A stretch of 25,017 bases of DNA, from contig JBDUDA010000011.1 of NCBI GenBank assembly GCA_040003205.1, positions 1 through 25,017 of the forward strand, given 5' to 3'. The notes below the pieces were generated by a model that saw only the letters and a program-made list of their open reading frames with translations, ran no database searches and was not told where the DNA came from. The translations under genes and the position numbers were made by a program. Origin of the DNA: JALYIM01 sp040003205 (GTDB lineage Bacteria > Acidobacteriota > Terriglobia > Terriglobales > Acidobacteriaceae). Of this stretch, positions 14,925 to 21,822 are shown one piece after another (positions within the stretch are counted from its first letter, which is position 1; each line of letters begins with the position of its first letter).

Positions 14925-16022
14925 ATGCCATTTTCTGATTTTCACGGCAACCACGAAGTTGTGAATCGCCTGCGAGATATGCTCGCGCGCAATCACTTCC
15001 CCCACGCGATTGTTTTGGCGGGTCCGCCCGGCTGCGGTAAATATACTTTGTCACTCATGATGGCGAAGGCAATGAACTGCCTCACTCCGCCGGCGACAGA
15101 CGGCTTGCCAGATTTTTGCGGCGAATGCTCGAACTGTGCGCGCATTGCCCAGTCCGAGGACCTCGATGCTAGATTTGCGGCGGCGGTTGAAGCCCGTGAG
15201 AATCTTCGCGAGACTGACAAGAAGGAAACTCGAATTTTTGTTCAGACCCATCCTGATGTGCTGATCGTTCCACCGGATCCGCCGCAGATGATGATCAAGA
15301 TGGACCAGGTTCGACGCGTCATCGAAACCATTTACTACCGACCCGGAGATGCGAAAGAGCGGGTTTATGTTTTCACCGACTCGGCTTTTATGAAAGAAGC
15401 GGCGAATTCGTTACTCAAGGTCCTTGAAGAGCCGCCGGAATTCGCCACTATCTTCCTGCTGACTGAAAATGCTGGCGCGCTGCTGCCTACCATCCGCTCA
15501 CGCTCGATGATCATCACGCTGTGCGCACTCCCTCTGAATGAAATCGAACGATATCTGGAGAGGCATCGTGCCGAGTGGAGTTCCAAGCAGCGCTCGCTGG
15601 TTGCTCGGTTGTGCCAGGGAGCGATTGGGCGAGCCCGAAGCTTCGATCTCGCCGCCTACACCAGCGCTCGGGCTAACGCCCTGGCAATTTTGAATTCCGC
15701 ACTGCGAACCGGCGATCATTCCGACTTGTTTAAAATTACCGAGACGTACCGCGCTGGGGCTGATGGCCGCGACAAAATCGAACGGCTGCTGCGAACTCTA
15801 TATTCTCTCTTGCAGGACTTGGTCTTCCTCACTTCCCAGACTCCCGAGTTCATTCGGAATACTGACATCCAAAATGAGCTTCAGCGGCTCGCCGAATCCA
15901 CCGATTTTAACTGGATTACCCGCGCCGCCGACCGTCTGGCTGAAGTGGAGCGCGGTATGCGCCGCAATTTGTTGCGCTCTCTCTCCCTGGATGCCTTCGC
16001 GACCGCTTTGGAACGCGGTTGA
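14925..16022 (+). CDS. holB: DNA polymerase III delta' subunit (clamp loader)
   Basis: The 365-residue protein is the AAA+ delta' subunit of the replicative clamp loader. It shows the RFC-box start (FHGNHEVVNRLRDML), the P-loop-like GPPGCGKYT (33-41), a zinc module with C52, C65, C68 and C71 (DFCGECSNC), VRRVIETIYYRP, the Walker-B-like YVFTDSAFMKEAANSLLKVLEEPP and the Arg-finger region TIRSRS. Delta' is generally not an active ATPase; here Tyr40 replaces the Ser/Thr after the P-loop Lys, and the usual SRC motif reads SRS. ATG at 14925 has a poor ribosome site. It lies in the tmk-holB unit, with the Hfq-like gene 117 nt downstream. DnaX (tau/gamma) is an alternative but is longer and keeps GKT and SRC. 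Confidence 0.92.
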   Translation: MPFSDFHGNHEVVNRLRDMLARNHFPHAIVLAGPPGCGKYTLSLMMAKAMNCLTPPATDGLPDFCGECSNCARIAQSEDLDARFAAAVEARENLRETDKKETRIFVQTHPDVLIVPPDPPQMMIKMDQVRRVIETIYYRPGDAKERVYVFTDSAFMKEAANSLLKVLEEPPEFATIFLLTENAGALLPTIRSRSMIITLCALPLNEIERYLERHRAEWSSKQRSLVARLCQGAIGRARSFDLAAYTSARANALAILNSALRTGDHSDLFKITETYRAGADGRDKIERLLRTLYSLLQDLVFLTSQTPEFIRNTDIQNELQRLAESTDFNWITRAADRLAEVERGMRRNLLRSLSLDAFATALERG

Positions 16023-16139
16023 AGTTCAGGATTGTCACAGCTCGGACTCCTGTGCTAGGTTATTTGAAAGTTCACGCAGCAATCCCACAGCTACTTCGCG
16101 CCATGTGGCCCCCTAAAGCGTGACCGACAGGTGGTTGTG

Positions 16140-16643
16140 ATGAAAGAAGCGATAGGTTCGTCCCTGGCCGGACGGCCGCTGCAACAAGAAAGTTTCTCCA
16201 ACCGTAAACTCATTCGTCCCACTCTCAATCGGTTCGAAGCGCGGGCCGACAATCAAAATCCTTTGCATGCTCTAGGAGAACGGCCTGACCGCGTCGAGCG
16301 CATAGACCGTATCGTCCGCCCCGAGCGCTCGGAGAAACGCGATCATAGCGAGCGCGCAGACCGCAATGATCGTTCGGATGACAAAGGTTTCCGGGCAAAC
16401 GGGGGCGCGCGTAAGGCTACCCCTCCCGACCAAACCAACGCTGAAAACTTTTACTATCAGAAGCAGATGCAGTCGAAGACGCCAATGGTGATCGTCTTGC
16501 GCGACGGAGAGCAGATTCACGGCGTCATCGAGTGGTATGACAAGGCCTGCCTCAAGGTGAATCGCACCGATTCTCCAAATCTCATGATCTATAAGCCCGC
16601 TATTAAGTACATGTTTAAAGAGGGCGAAAATAAGAGGGATTAA
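16140..16643 (+). CDS. Hfq/Sm-like RNA-binding protein with charged N-terminal extension
   Basis: The C-terminal 65 residues (about 99-161) align by eye with Hfq: an N-terminal helix (QTNAENFYYQKQM), Sm1 (TPMVIVLRDGEQIHGVIEWYD) and Sm2 (LMIYKPAIKYMF). E. coli Hfq has ESFDQF and YKHAIS at the matching places, so Lys56 is kept (K152) but Gln41, Phe42 and His57 read Lys135, Ala136 and Pro153. The first 98 residues are unlike Hfq: low-complexity, rich in Arg, Asp and Glu (about 48-85, many DR/ER pairs) and probably disordered. Total length is 167 versus about 80-100 for Hfq. The ATG at 16140 is preceded by AGGTGG at about 5 nt. It may bind RNA, but differently from classical Hfq. The gene is 117 nt after holB and ends against a palindromic repeat. 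Confidence 0.8.
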   Translation: MKEAIGSSLAGRPLQQESFSNRKLIRPTLNRFEARADNQNPLHALGERPDRVERIDRIVRPERSEKRDHSERADRNDRSDDKGFRANGGARKATPPDQTNAENFYYQKQMQSKTPMVIVLRDGEQIHGVIEWYDKACLKVNRTDSPNLMIYKPAIKYMFKEGENKRD

Positions 16644-16659
16644 GTTTGAAACGGCGATA

Positions 16660-16718
16660 GGGATGTTTCGACTCTCTGCGCTTTCGCAAGCGAAAGCGCA
16701 GCTTCGCTCAACATGACA
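16660..16718 (-). repeat. REP-like palindromic repeat with a different 30-nt hairpin insert
   Basis: On the minus strand the element starts TGTCATGTTGAGCGA (16718-16704), has exactly 30 nt of insert (16703-16674) and resumes with AGTCGAA (16673-16667). The insert holds a perfect 12-bp stem, CTGCGCTTTCGC / GCGAAAGCGCAG, with a 2-nt gap. The arms match those of 2185-2244 but the stem sequence is unrelated. The far end is degenerate (ACATCC rather than ATGACA). It separates the convergent Hfq-like and dcd genes. Confidence 0.8.
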
Positions 16719-16728
16719 AGTGCAGTTT

Positions 16729-17280
16729 TTATAGCTTCGGCAGCACAATTCCTTTCTGAGATTGATACTTTCCCTTGCGATCGGCGTAGCTGGTTTCGCA
16801 CACTTCGTCCGATTGGAAAAAGATAATCTGGCACAACCCTTCATTGGCGTAGATTTTTGCCGGCAGAGGCGTGGTGTTCGAGATTTCCAGAGTGACGAAG
16901 CCCTCCCACTCAGGCTCGAACGGCGTGACGTTCACGATGATTCCGCAACGCGCGTAAGTTGATTTGCCAACGCAAATGGTCAGCACATCGCGGGGAATCT
17001 TAAAATATTCCACCGAGCGCGCCAGCGCGAACGAGTTCGGAGGCACAATACAGCAATCGGAACGCACCGTCACAAACGAACGTTCATCGAAATTTTTGGG
17101 ATCCACGACCGTGCAATTCACGTTGGTAAAAATCTTGAATTCATCGGCGACACGGAGATCGTATCCGTAAGACGAAAGCCCGTACGAGATTACGCCCTCC
17201 CTGACTTGTTTTTCCGAAAAAGGGTTAATCATTCCGTGGTCATGAGCATTCTTTCGGATCCAGCGATCACTCTTTAACAT
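16729..17280 (-). CDS. dcd: dCTP deaminase
   Basis: Dcd deaminates dCTP to dUTP, feeding dTMP synthesis. The 183-residue protein shows the dUTPase-fold motifs LSSYGYDLRV (35-44), VGKSTYARCGIIVNVTPFEPEWEG (from 104; K106, S107 and R111 contact triphosphate) and TLEISN with the catalytic Glu132, then GLCQIIFFQSDE. Length is typical (about 180-195). The ATG at 17280 is preceded by AGGAGAGGC, a strong ribosome site. It has its own promoter (17363-17390) and is divergent from the HU gene. Whether it also has dUTPase activity, as some family members do, cannot be told from the motifs. Confidence 0.95.
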   Translation of the reverse strand: MLKSDRWIRKNAHDHGMINPFSEKQVREGVISYGLSSYGYDLRVADEFKIFTNVNCTVVDPKNFDERSFVTVRSDCCIVPPNSFALARSVEYFKIPRDVLTICVGKSTYARCGIIVNVTPFEPEWEGFVTLEISNTTPLPAKIYANEGLCQIIFFQSDEVCETSYADRKGKYQSQKGIVLPKL

Positions 17281-17362
17281 GCCTCTCCTTCGTCCTGAAT
17301 AATTAGTCTGCGAAGCTCAAAAACTATCTGCGCCTACGCGATTGCAATTTATGGGAACGACA

Positions 17363-17390
17363 AATATATAAGATTTTCCAAGGCTGGCAA
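17363..17390 (-). promoter_or_regulatory. Promoter for dcd
   Basis: On the minus strand TTGCCA (17385-17390) is followed by a 16-bp spacer and TATATT (17363-17368). Each hexamer matches 5 of 6 consensus bases. The start would be near 17356, about 75 nt before the dcd ATG. Confidence 0.55.
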
Positions 17391-17426
17391 CTAAGGTTCC
17401 GTCATCTTACGGGACTGCGCCGCCCG

Positions 17427-17455
17427 TTGACAATCTTTGTTATCTTCCTTAGCAT
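17427..17455 (+). promoter_or_regulatory. Promoter for the HU/IHF gene
   Basis: TTGACA (17427-17432) is followed by a 17-bp spacer and TAGCAT (17450-17455), a perfect -35 and a 4/6 -10. Its -35 box lies 36 bp from the dcd -35 box, so the promoters are back to back. Confidence 0.55.
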
Positions 17456-17500
17456 CAATAACTTGGTACTGTAACGGCGGATTGCCGCCAGGAGCGACCT

Positions 17501-17770
17501 GTGATCAAGCTCGACATAATCAACGACGTCGTCAATAAGATCGGAATTACCAAGACGAAAGCCGAGCTGGCCGTTGAAACCGTATTTGAAAGCATGAAGC
17601 GCTCGCTCGCCAAAGGTGACCGTATCGAGCTAAGGGGATTTGGAGTATTCAACGTACGTCCGAGAAAAACCGGCATCGGCCGCAATCCCCGCACCGGCGC
17701 CGAAGTTTCCATCCCTCCGGGCAAAGCTGTCCGCTTCAAACCTGGCAAAGAATTGCAGTCCATAGACTGA
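17501..17770 (+). CDS. HU/IHF-family DNA-binding protein
   Basis: This 89-residue protein is a histone-like DNABII member that bends DNA as a dimer. The N-terminal helices (MIKLDIINDVVNKIGITKTKAEL) lead into GDRIELRGFGVFNVRPRKTGIGRNPRTG, the DNABII signature with the beta-arm GRNPRTG, and a final VRFKPGKEL. Length and motif order are standard. The start is GTG at 17501, preceded by AGGAG at 6 nt, so a non-ATG start is well supported. It has its own promoter. HU versus IHF cannot be settled from sequence alone; the FELRGFG-like and IGRNP features lean slightly to IHF-like. Confidence 0.95.
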   Translation: MIKLDIINDVVNKIGITKTKAELAVETVFESMKRSLAKGDRIELRGFGVFNVRPRKTGIGRNPRTGAEVSIPPGKAVRFKPGKELQSID

Positions 17771-17846
17771 ACTAACTCCGCGATCGGCACATCCCAACTC
17801 CCAGCAATTGCCACCTACTAAATGGCCGCTCCATCCGGATTCGCAG

Positions 17847-18866
17847 ATGTCTGAACCTATCTCACCTGACGCCATAGCCTTTGAAGCGCGCGAACCGAAT
17901 CCAGTTTTTATTCCGCAGCGGAGAAACCGCCGTTATTGGATACATGCCTTGCTATTCGCGCTGACGGTTTTTACTACGTGCGTCGTGGGAGCAGGCTTGC
18001 AGTTCAACTTCCAGCACAATCTGCCGGCTTTCACGACCGATGATAGCTTCTTACCTTTTTTTCACTTCCGCTGGATTCTCGCGCAGCCTTCGAGACTCTT
18101 ACTTGGAGTTCCATTTTCAGCCTCGCTGATGCTGATTCTGCTGGCGCACGAGATGGGACACTATCTTTGCTGCGCGTATTACGGCGTCTACGCGACGCTT
18201 CCGTTCTTCGTTCCTGCCCCCACGTTGATTGGCACGCTCGGGGCGTTCATCCGGATACGTTCTCCCATCCGATCGCGGGCCGCTCTCTTCGATATTGGGA
18301 TTGCGGGACCGATCGCGGGATTTGTAGTCGCGACAGTGATCCTGTTCATAGCGTTGCCGCATTCGAAATTAATCGACGCAGCGACATTGGGTTCCGATAT
18401 TGAGCTCGGGTATCCACTGATCTTCCGTGTGGCATGGAGGCTGCTGCCTCTGGTAGCCATCAAGGGCAGCACTTATTCATTGCACGCGGTTTATCTACAT
18501 CCGGTCGTAATTGCGGCCTGGGTAGGGATGTTTGCCACGGCGCTCAATCTCCTTCCTGGCGGCCAGCTTGATGGTGGACACATCGTCTTCGCGATTGCCC
18601 CAGGAAAGCATCGCTGGATCTCGCGGCTGGCAATTCTCGCTTTAATTCCGATGGCGCTCTACTTTTGGGCTGGATGGTTGCTGTGGGCGATTCTACTCAG
18701 GCTGAGTGGAATGCGGCATCCCATGGTTGCGGAATGGCCGGGCATCGGCTCAGGCAGGCGCTGGCTGGGAGTCTTTGCGCTCCTTATGCTGGTGCTTACG
18801 CTTACTCCTTCTCCGATCGCGCACAGTTCACTAATCGAAATGCTGAAGGAATTCAAAAAACACTGA
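17847..18866 (+). CDS. M50 site-2-protease-type intramembrane metallopeptidase
   Basis: The 339-residue polytopic membrane protein has the zinc motif HEMGH (101-105) inside a hydrophobic helix and the third-ligand motif NLLPGGQLDGGH (234-245, Asp242). About six to eight membrane helices are visible, for example 32-50, 88-110, 150-170, 220-240 and 255-285. S2P enzymes cleave membrane-bound anti-sigma factors or other regulators. The extracytoplasmic stretch between the first two helices is short, and no PDZ domain is present, unlike RseP. The start is ATG at 17847; the ribosome site is weak. It lies 76 nt after the HU gene and could be read from its promoter. No sigma/anti-sigma pair is in the window, so the substrate is unknown. 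Confidence 0.9.
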   Translation: MSEPISPDAIAFEAREPNPVFIPQRRNRRYWIHALLFALTVFTTCVVGAGLQFNFQHNLPAFTTDDSFLPFFHFRWILAQPSRLLLGVPFSASLMLILLAHEMGHYLCCAYYGVYATLPFFVPAPTLIGTLGAFIRIRSPIRSRAALFDIGIAGPIAGFVVATVILFIALPHSKLIDAATLGSDIELGYPLIFRVAWRLLPLVAIKGSTYSLHAVYLHPVVIAAWVGMFATALNLLPGGQLDGGHIVFAIAPGKHRWISRLAILALIPMALYFWAGWLLWAILLRLSGMRHPMVAEWPGIGSGRRWLGVFALLMLVLTLTPSPIAHSSLIEMLKEFKKH

Positions 18867-18878
18867 TCAAGTTGCTGC

Positions 18879-20219
18879 TCAGTCTTCGACGACGGCAGCC
18901 GTGGTCGCAACGGCAGGCTCGCCGCCCGCCCCTTCCTGCGCGACAATCAAGTTTCTCGCTTCCCCTCTTATTTTTGGCAGATGCCTGCCAAACAGGATTG
19001 CGCCTCCGATGCAGGCGACCGCGCCCATCGAGACTGTCACTGGGGCACCCAGGCGGTCGGCCGAGGCTCCGCCGAACAGCGCGCCAAAGGGAGCCATTCC
19101 CATGAACATCATGGAATACACGGCCATCACCCGTCCGCGAAGATGGTCCGGAACCATGGCCTGAATCAAGGTATTGGACGACGACATTTGCAGCATCATG
19201 CAAAATCCCACTGGCAGCAGCAAAGCGGCAGAGAGCCAGAAATTTCGCGACCACGCGAAAAGTAATAAGGTCAGTCCAAAACCTCCGCAAGAAAGCGCGA
19301 TCCAATTTCCGAGCCCACGGACTCCAGATCTGGTCGCTAAGGTCAGAGCCCCGAACAAGGCCCCCACGCCGGTGGCGCCCATCAGAATTCCCAGGCCACG
19401 AGCGCCGCCGTGCAATATTTTGTCGGCGAAAACAGGCATCAGCACGGTATAAGGCATGGCCACCAAACTGACCAATCCCAATAGCAAGAGCAGCACGCGA
19501 ATCGGAGTAGTTTGACGTACGAAACGGAATCCCTCAACGATGTGTGCGAGAGGTGAAACCGTAACGGCGCGATAAGCGCGGGGCGGAACTTGCATCATCA
19601 GCAGGCTGACGATGACGGCGACGTAGCTCAGCGCATTGGAAAAGAAGCACCAGCCCTCCCCTATTCTGGCTACCAGCACTCCTGCAATGGCTGGGCCGAT
19701 GACCCGCGCTCCGTTAAACATGGAGGAGTTCAGCGCAATCGCATTCATCAAGTCTTCTCTACCTACCATTTCGACTAGGAAGGATTGCCTGGCGGGAAGG
19801 TCGAACGCATTAACCACGCCAAGGAGCGCCGCCAGCACGAAGATGTGCCAAACGTGAATCTTTCCCGCGAGCGTCAAAGTGGCCAGAATCGCTGCCAGAA
19901 TCATCGAAACAATTTGCGTTGTCAGGATCACTCGATGACGATTAAATCGGTCAGCGACCATTCCGCCAAGCGGGGCGAAGAGAAAGACCGGGATTTGGCT
20001 CGCGAATCCCACGGCCCCCAGCCGTAAGGAAGAGCCTGTGATGCGATAAACAAGCCAGGCTTGGGCTACGCTTTGCATCCAGGTGCCAATCAGGGATATG
20101 AGCTGGCCGCTGAAAAAGAGCTGAAAATTTCGATGCCGCAACGCTCGCAGCGTCGAGGCCAACCCTCCATTGCCTCGAGAGGAGCGGGGTTTGATTTCAC
20201 TATGGTCTACATCGGGCAT
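18879..20219 (-). CDS. MFS transporter (EntS-like, MFS_3 group)
   Basis: This 446-residue protein has the 12-helix pattern of the major facilitator superfamily, with motif A in GGMVADRFNRHRVI between helices 2 and 3 and a second-half copy in GGASADRLGAPV. The start RHRNFQLFFSGQLISLIGTWMQSVAQAWLVYRITGS is typical of the MFS_3/EntS-like exporters, which export siderophores or drugs. The last 40 residues are a polar Ala/Glu-rich tail. ATG at 20219 gives a 32-residue cytosolic N-terminus; the ribosome site is poor. It is convergent with the M50 gene, with 12 nt between stops. No siderophore or drug genes lie nearby, so the substrate is open. Confidence 0.92.
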   Translation of the reverse strand: MPDVDHSEIKPRSSRGNGGLASTLRALRHRNFQLFFSGQLISLIGTWMQSVAQAWLVYRITGSSLRLGAVGFASQIPVFLFAPLGGMVADRFNRHRVILTTQIVSMILAAILATLTLAGKIHVWHIFVLAALLGVVNAFDLPARQSFLVEMVGREDLMNAIALNSSMFNGARVIGPAIAGVLVARIGEGWCFFSNALSYVAVIVSLLMMQVPPRAYRAVTVSPLAHIVEGFRFVRQTTPIRVLLLLLGLVSLVAMPYTVLMPVFADKILHGGARGLGILMGATGVGALFGALTLATRSGVRGLGNWIALSCGGFGLTLLLFAWSRNFWLSAALLLPVGFCMMLQMSSSNTLIQAMVPDHLRGRVMAVYSMMFMGMAPFGALFGGASADRLGAPVTVSMGAVACIGGAILFGRHLPKIRGEARNLIVAQEGAGGEPAVATTAAVVED

Positions 20220-20577
20220 CGGGATATCTAAGCTGTCCGTTTCACAGGTATCGATTTAGCGTTTGGGGCAGTGAACACAACTTGGACTATGACCATTCCA
20301 GTATAAAGGCTAACAAAATCGTTGCAGACGGCTGTTTCGTCCGCCCAAATAACGCTCGCCCTTGGCTTTCCAGCCAGGCGGTTTTTGAATAGAATAGAGG
20401 CTGCGCAAGTCCTTCAGGGTGGCGGATCGCCCATTCCGCCGCAGGTTTGATCTCCGGTGACCGCCGATTGTTGCTGAGGAAAGGCATTACTACCGGGCTA
20501 CGTTACGACCGTTACTGGCGTAACTTTCGCCCCTCCCATACCATGGAAATTCCGACTCCAGCAGTGAGGTTCGAGCC
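20220..20577. other. 358-nt intergenic region between divergent MFS and CpaE-like genes
   Basis: No convincing gene is seen. On the plus strand TTTCCA-17 bp-TAGAAT (20367-20395) is a modest promoter candidate for the CpaE-like gene. Two inverted repeats follow it: GGCGGA/TCCGCC (20421-20426 and 20435-20440) and GTTACG/CGTAAC (20502-20507 and 20519-20524). If the promoter is used, the leader would be about 175 nt and could fold. I see no known riboswitch consensus and no intrinsic terminator. Confidence 0.4.
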
Positions 20578-21813
20578 ATGCACGGCATAGCGGTTAGCCT
20601 TCTTACGTACGACAAAGAACGGCTGGCGATGCTCCAACATCGTTTGGAGCAATCAAACATGGCGAATCTTGTATTCAGCAGTCTCTCAGTTCCGGCGACT
20701 GCAACCGATCCTGTGTTGCGTCGGATTCAAGATGTGGGCACCGAAATCGTAGTTCTCGACATTGATCCCCGCGACGAGCCTTCAGCTATAAAAGCCATCG
20801 AGCTGATTGATCGAAACAGTAATGAGATCGCGGTGTTTGCCATCGGAGAAATGACCCATCCAGGTTTAATCGTCTCCGCCATGCGTGCGGGTGCGCCCGA
20901 ATATCTGGACAAGGAGGTTTCGGCCGAGAGTCTGGTAGAAGCATTTACGCGCCACACCTCTTCACGAGGGAAAACTCAGGGCCGTGCAGGACGAGCCAAT
21001 ATTTTCACGGTGATTAATGCCAAGGGCGGCGCTGGAGCAACCACCATCGCTGTAAATACTGCCGTAGCTTTGCAAGAGTCGCAGGGGAACACGCTGCTGG
21101 TTGATTTCGCTCTTCTGGGTCACTGCGCTCTCCATTTGAATGCGCGCCCGACCTTTGGAATCTCCGATGTTTTGCAAAATCTGCATCGTCTGGATTCGTC
21201 TCTTCTGGAAGGGTTTTTGACCACAGCTAAAGGTGGCCTGCACTTGCTGGCGGGGTCGCAGCAGTCCTATCTGCCGGCGCCAACGGCATCGGAACTTACC
21301 CAGATGTTTGATCTACTGGGGACATACTTTCGCCACATTGTTGTGGATTGTTCTGGGCGCGCGGATCAGACGGCGCGTCTGCTTTGTGATTTATCCAATG
21401 TAACTCTGCTCGTCACTCAGTCCGATGTTGTGTCATTTTGGAGCGCGGGACGGATCCATGCTTTCCTCGAGGACGGCTCGGCCCGGGAACGGGTACGCCT
21501 GGTGCTGAATCGCTATGCGAAGATTCCGGGATTCAGCGACGAAGACATTGAAAAGGTTACGAATTGTACTTTGCTCTGCAAGCTCCCAAACAGCTATCAG
21601 ACGGTGGCCCCCGCAATCGATAAAGGGATGCCGGTCGTCTTCCAGGAAAATCAGGAAATCAGTCGGAGGTTCCGCTCGTTAGCTGGAACTTTGGTAGAAG
21701 CATCAAAGAACGAGGAGGATTCTCAAAACCCCTCGCTTAAAGGCAATAAAATTGATGCGAAAAAGAAGCCTGCCGGACGTTTGTTGATTTCCCCTATACG
21801 CGCCGGCCAGTAG
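20578..21813 (+). CDS. CpaE-like protein: receiver-like domain fused to a MinD/ParA-type ATPase
   Basis: The 411-residue product starts with a receiver-like domain (about 1-125): Asp61 in VVLDID at the phospho-acceptor position, GEMTHPGLIVSAMRAGAPEYLDK with Lys112 at the beta-5 position, but no Thr/Ser at the end of beta-4. A ParA/MinD-type domain follows (about 140-375) with INAKGGAGATT (146-156). It keeps the signature Lys149, while the P-loop Lys before TT is Ala154, as is usual in CpaE/TadZ proteins. Walker A' is LLVDFALLG and Walker B VVDCSG (Asp257). CpaE localises Flp/Tad pili at the cell pole. No other tad/cpa genes are in the window, so this copy may serve another polar or partition role. 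GAGG lies 8 nt before ATG 20578. The C-terminal 35 residues are Lys-rich and likely disordered. Confidence 0.87.
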   Translation: MHGIAVSLLTYDKERLAMLQHRLEQSNMANLVFSSLSVPATATDPVLRRIQDVGTEIVVLDIDPRDEPSAIKAIELIDRNSNEIAVFAIGEMTHPGLIVSAMRAGAPEYLDKEVSAESLVEAFTRHTSSRGKTQGRAGRANIFTVINAKGGAGATTIAVNTAVALQESQGNTLLVDFALLGHCALHLNARPTFGISDVLQNLHRLDSSLLEGFLTTAKGGLHLLAGSQQSYLPAPTASELTQMFDLLGTYFRHIVVDCSGRADQTARLLCDLSNVTLLVTQSDVVSFWSAGRIHAFLEDGSARERVRLVLNRYAKIPGFSDEDIEKVTNCTLLCKLPNSYQTVAPAIDKGMPVVFQENQEISRRFRSLAGTLVEASKNEEDSQNPSLKGNKIDAKKKPAGRLLISPIRAGQ

Positions 21814-21822
21814 TTCAGAAGG

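Noticed and set aside
20287..20487. 66-codon reading frame on the minus strand between MFS and CpaE-like genes
   Set aside because: No ribosome site, no recognisable motif and no typical coding pattern; it lies in a promoter-rich intergenic region.
20441..20530. Cyclic di-GMP riboswitch (ACCGGGCTAC-like string near a nucleotide-signalling gene)
   Set aside because: The GGTAGC...GGGTTACCG pairing and the AGGGCAAACC/GACGCAAAGCC conserved cores of the class I riboswitch are absent.
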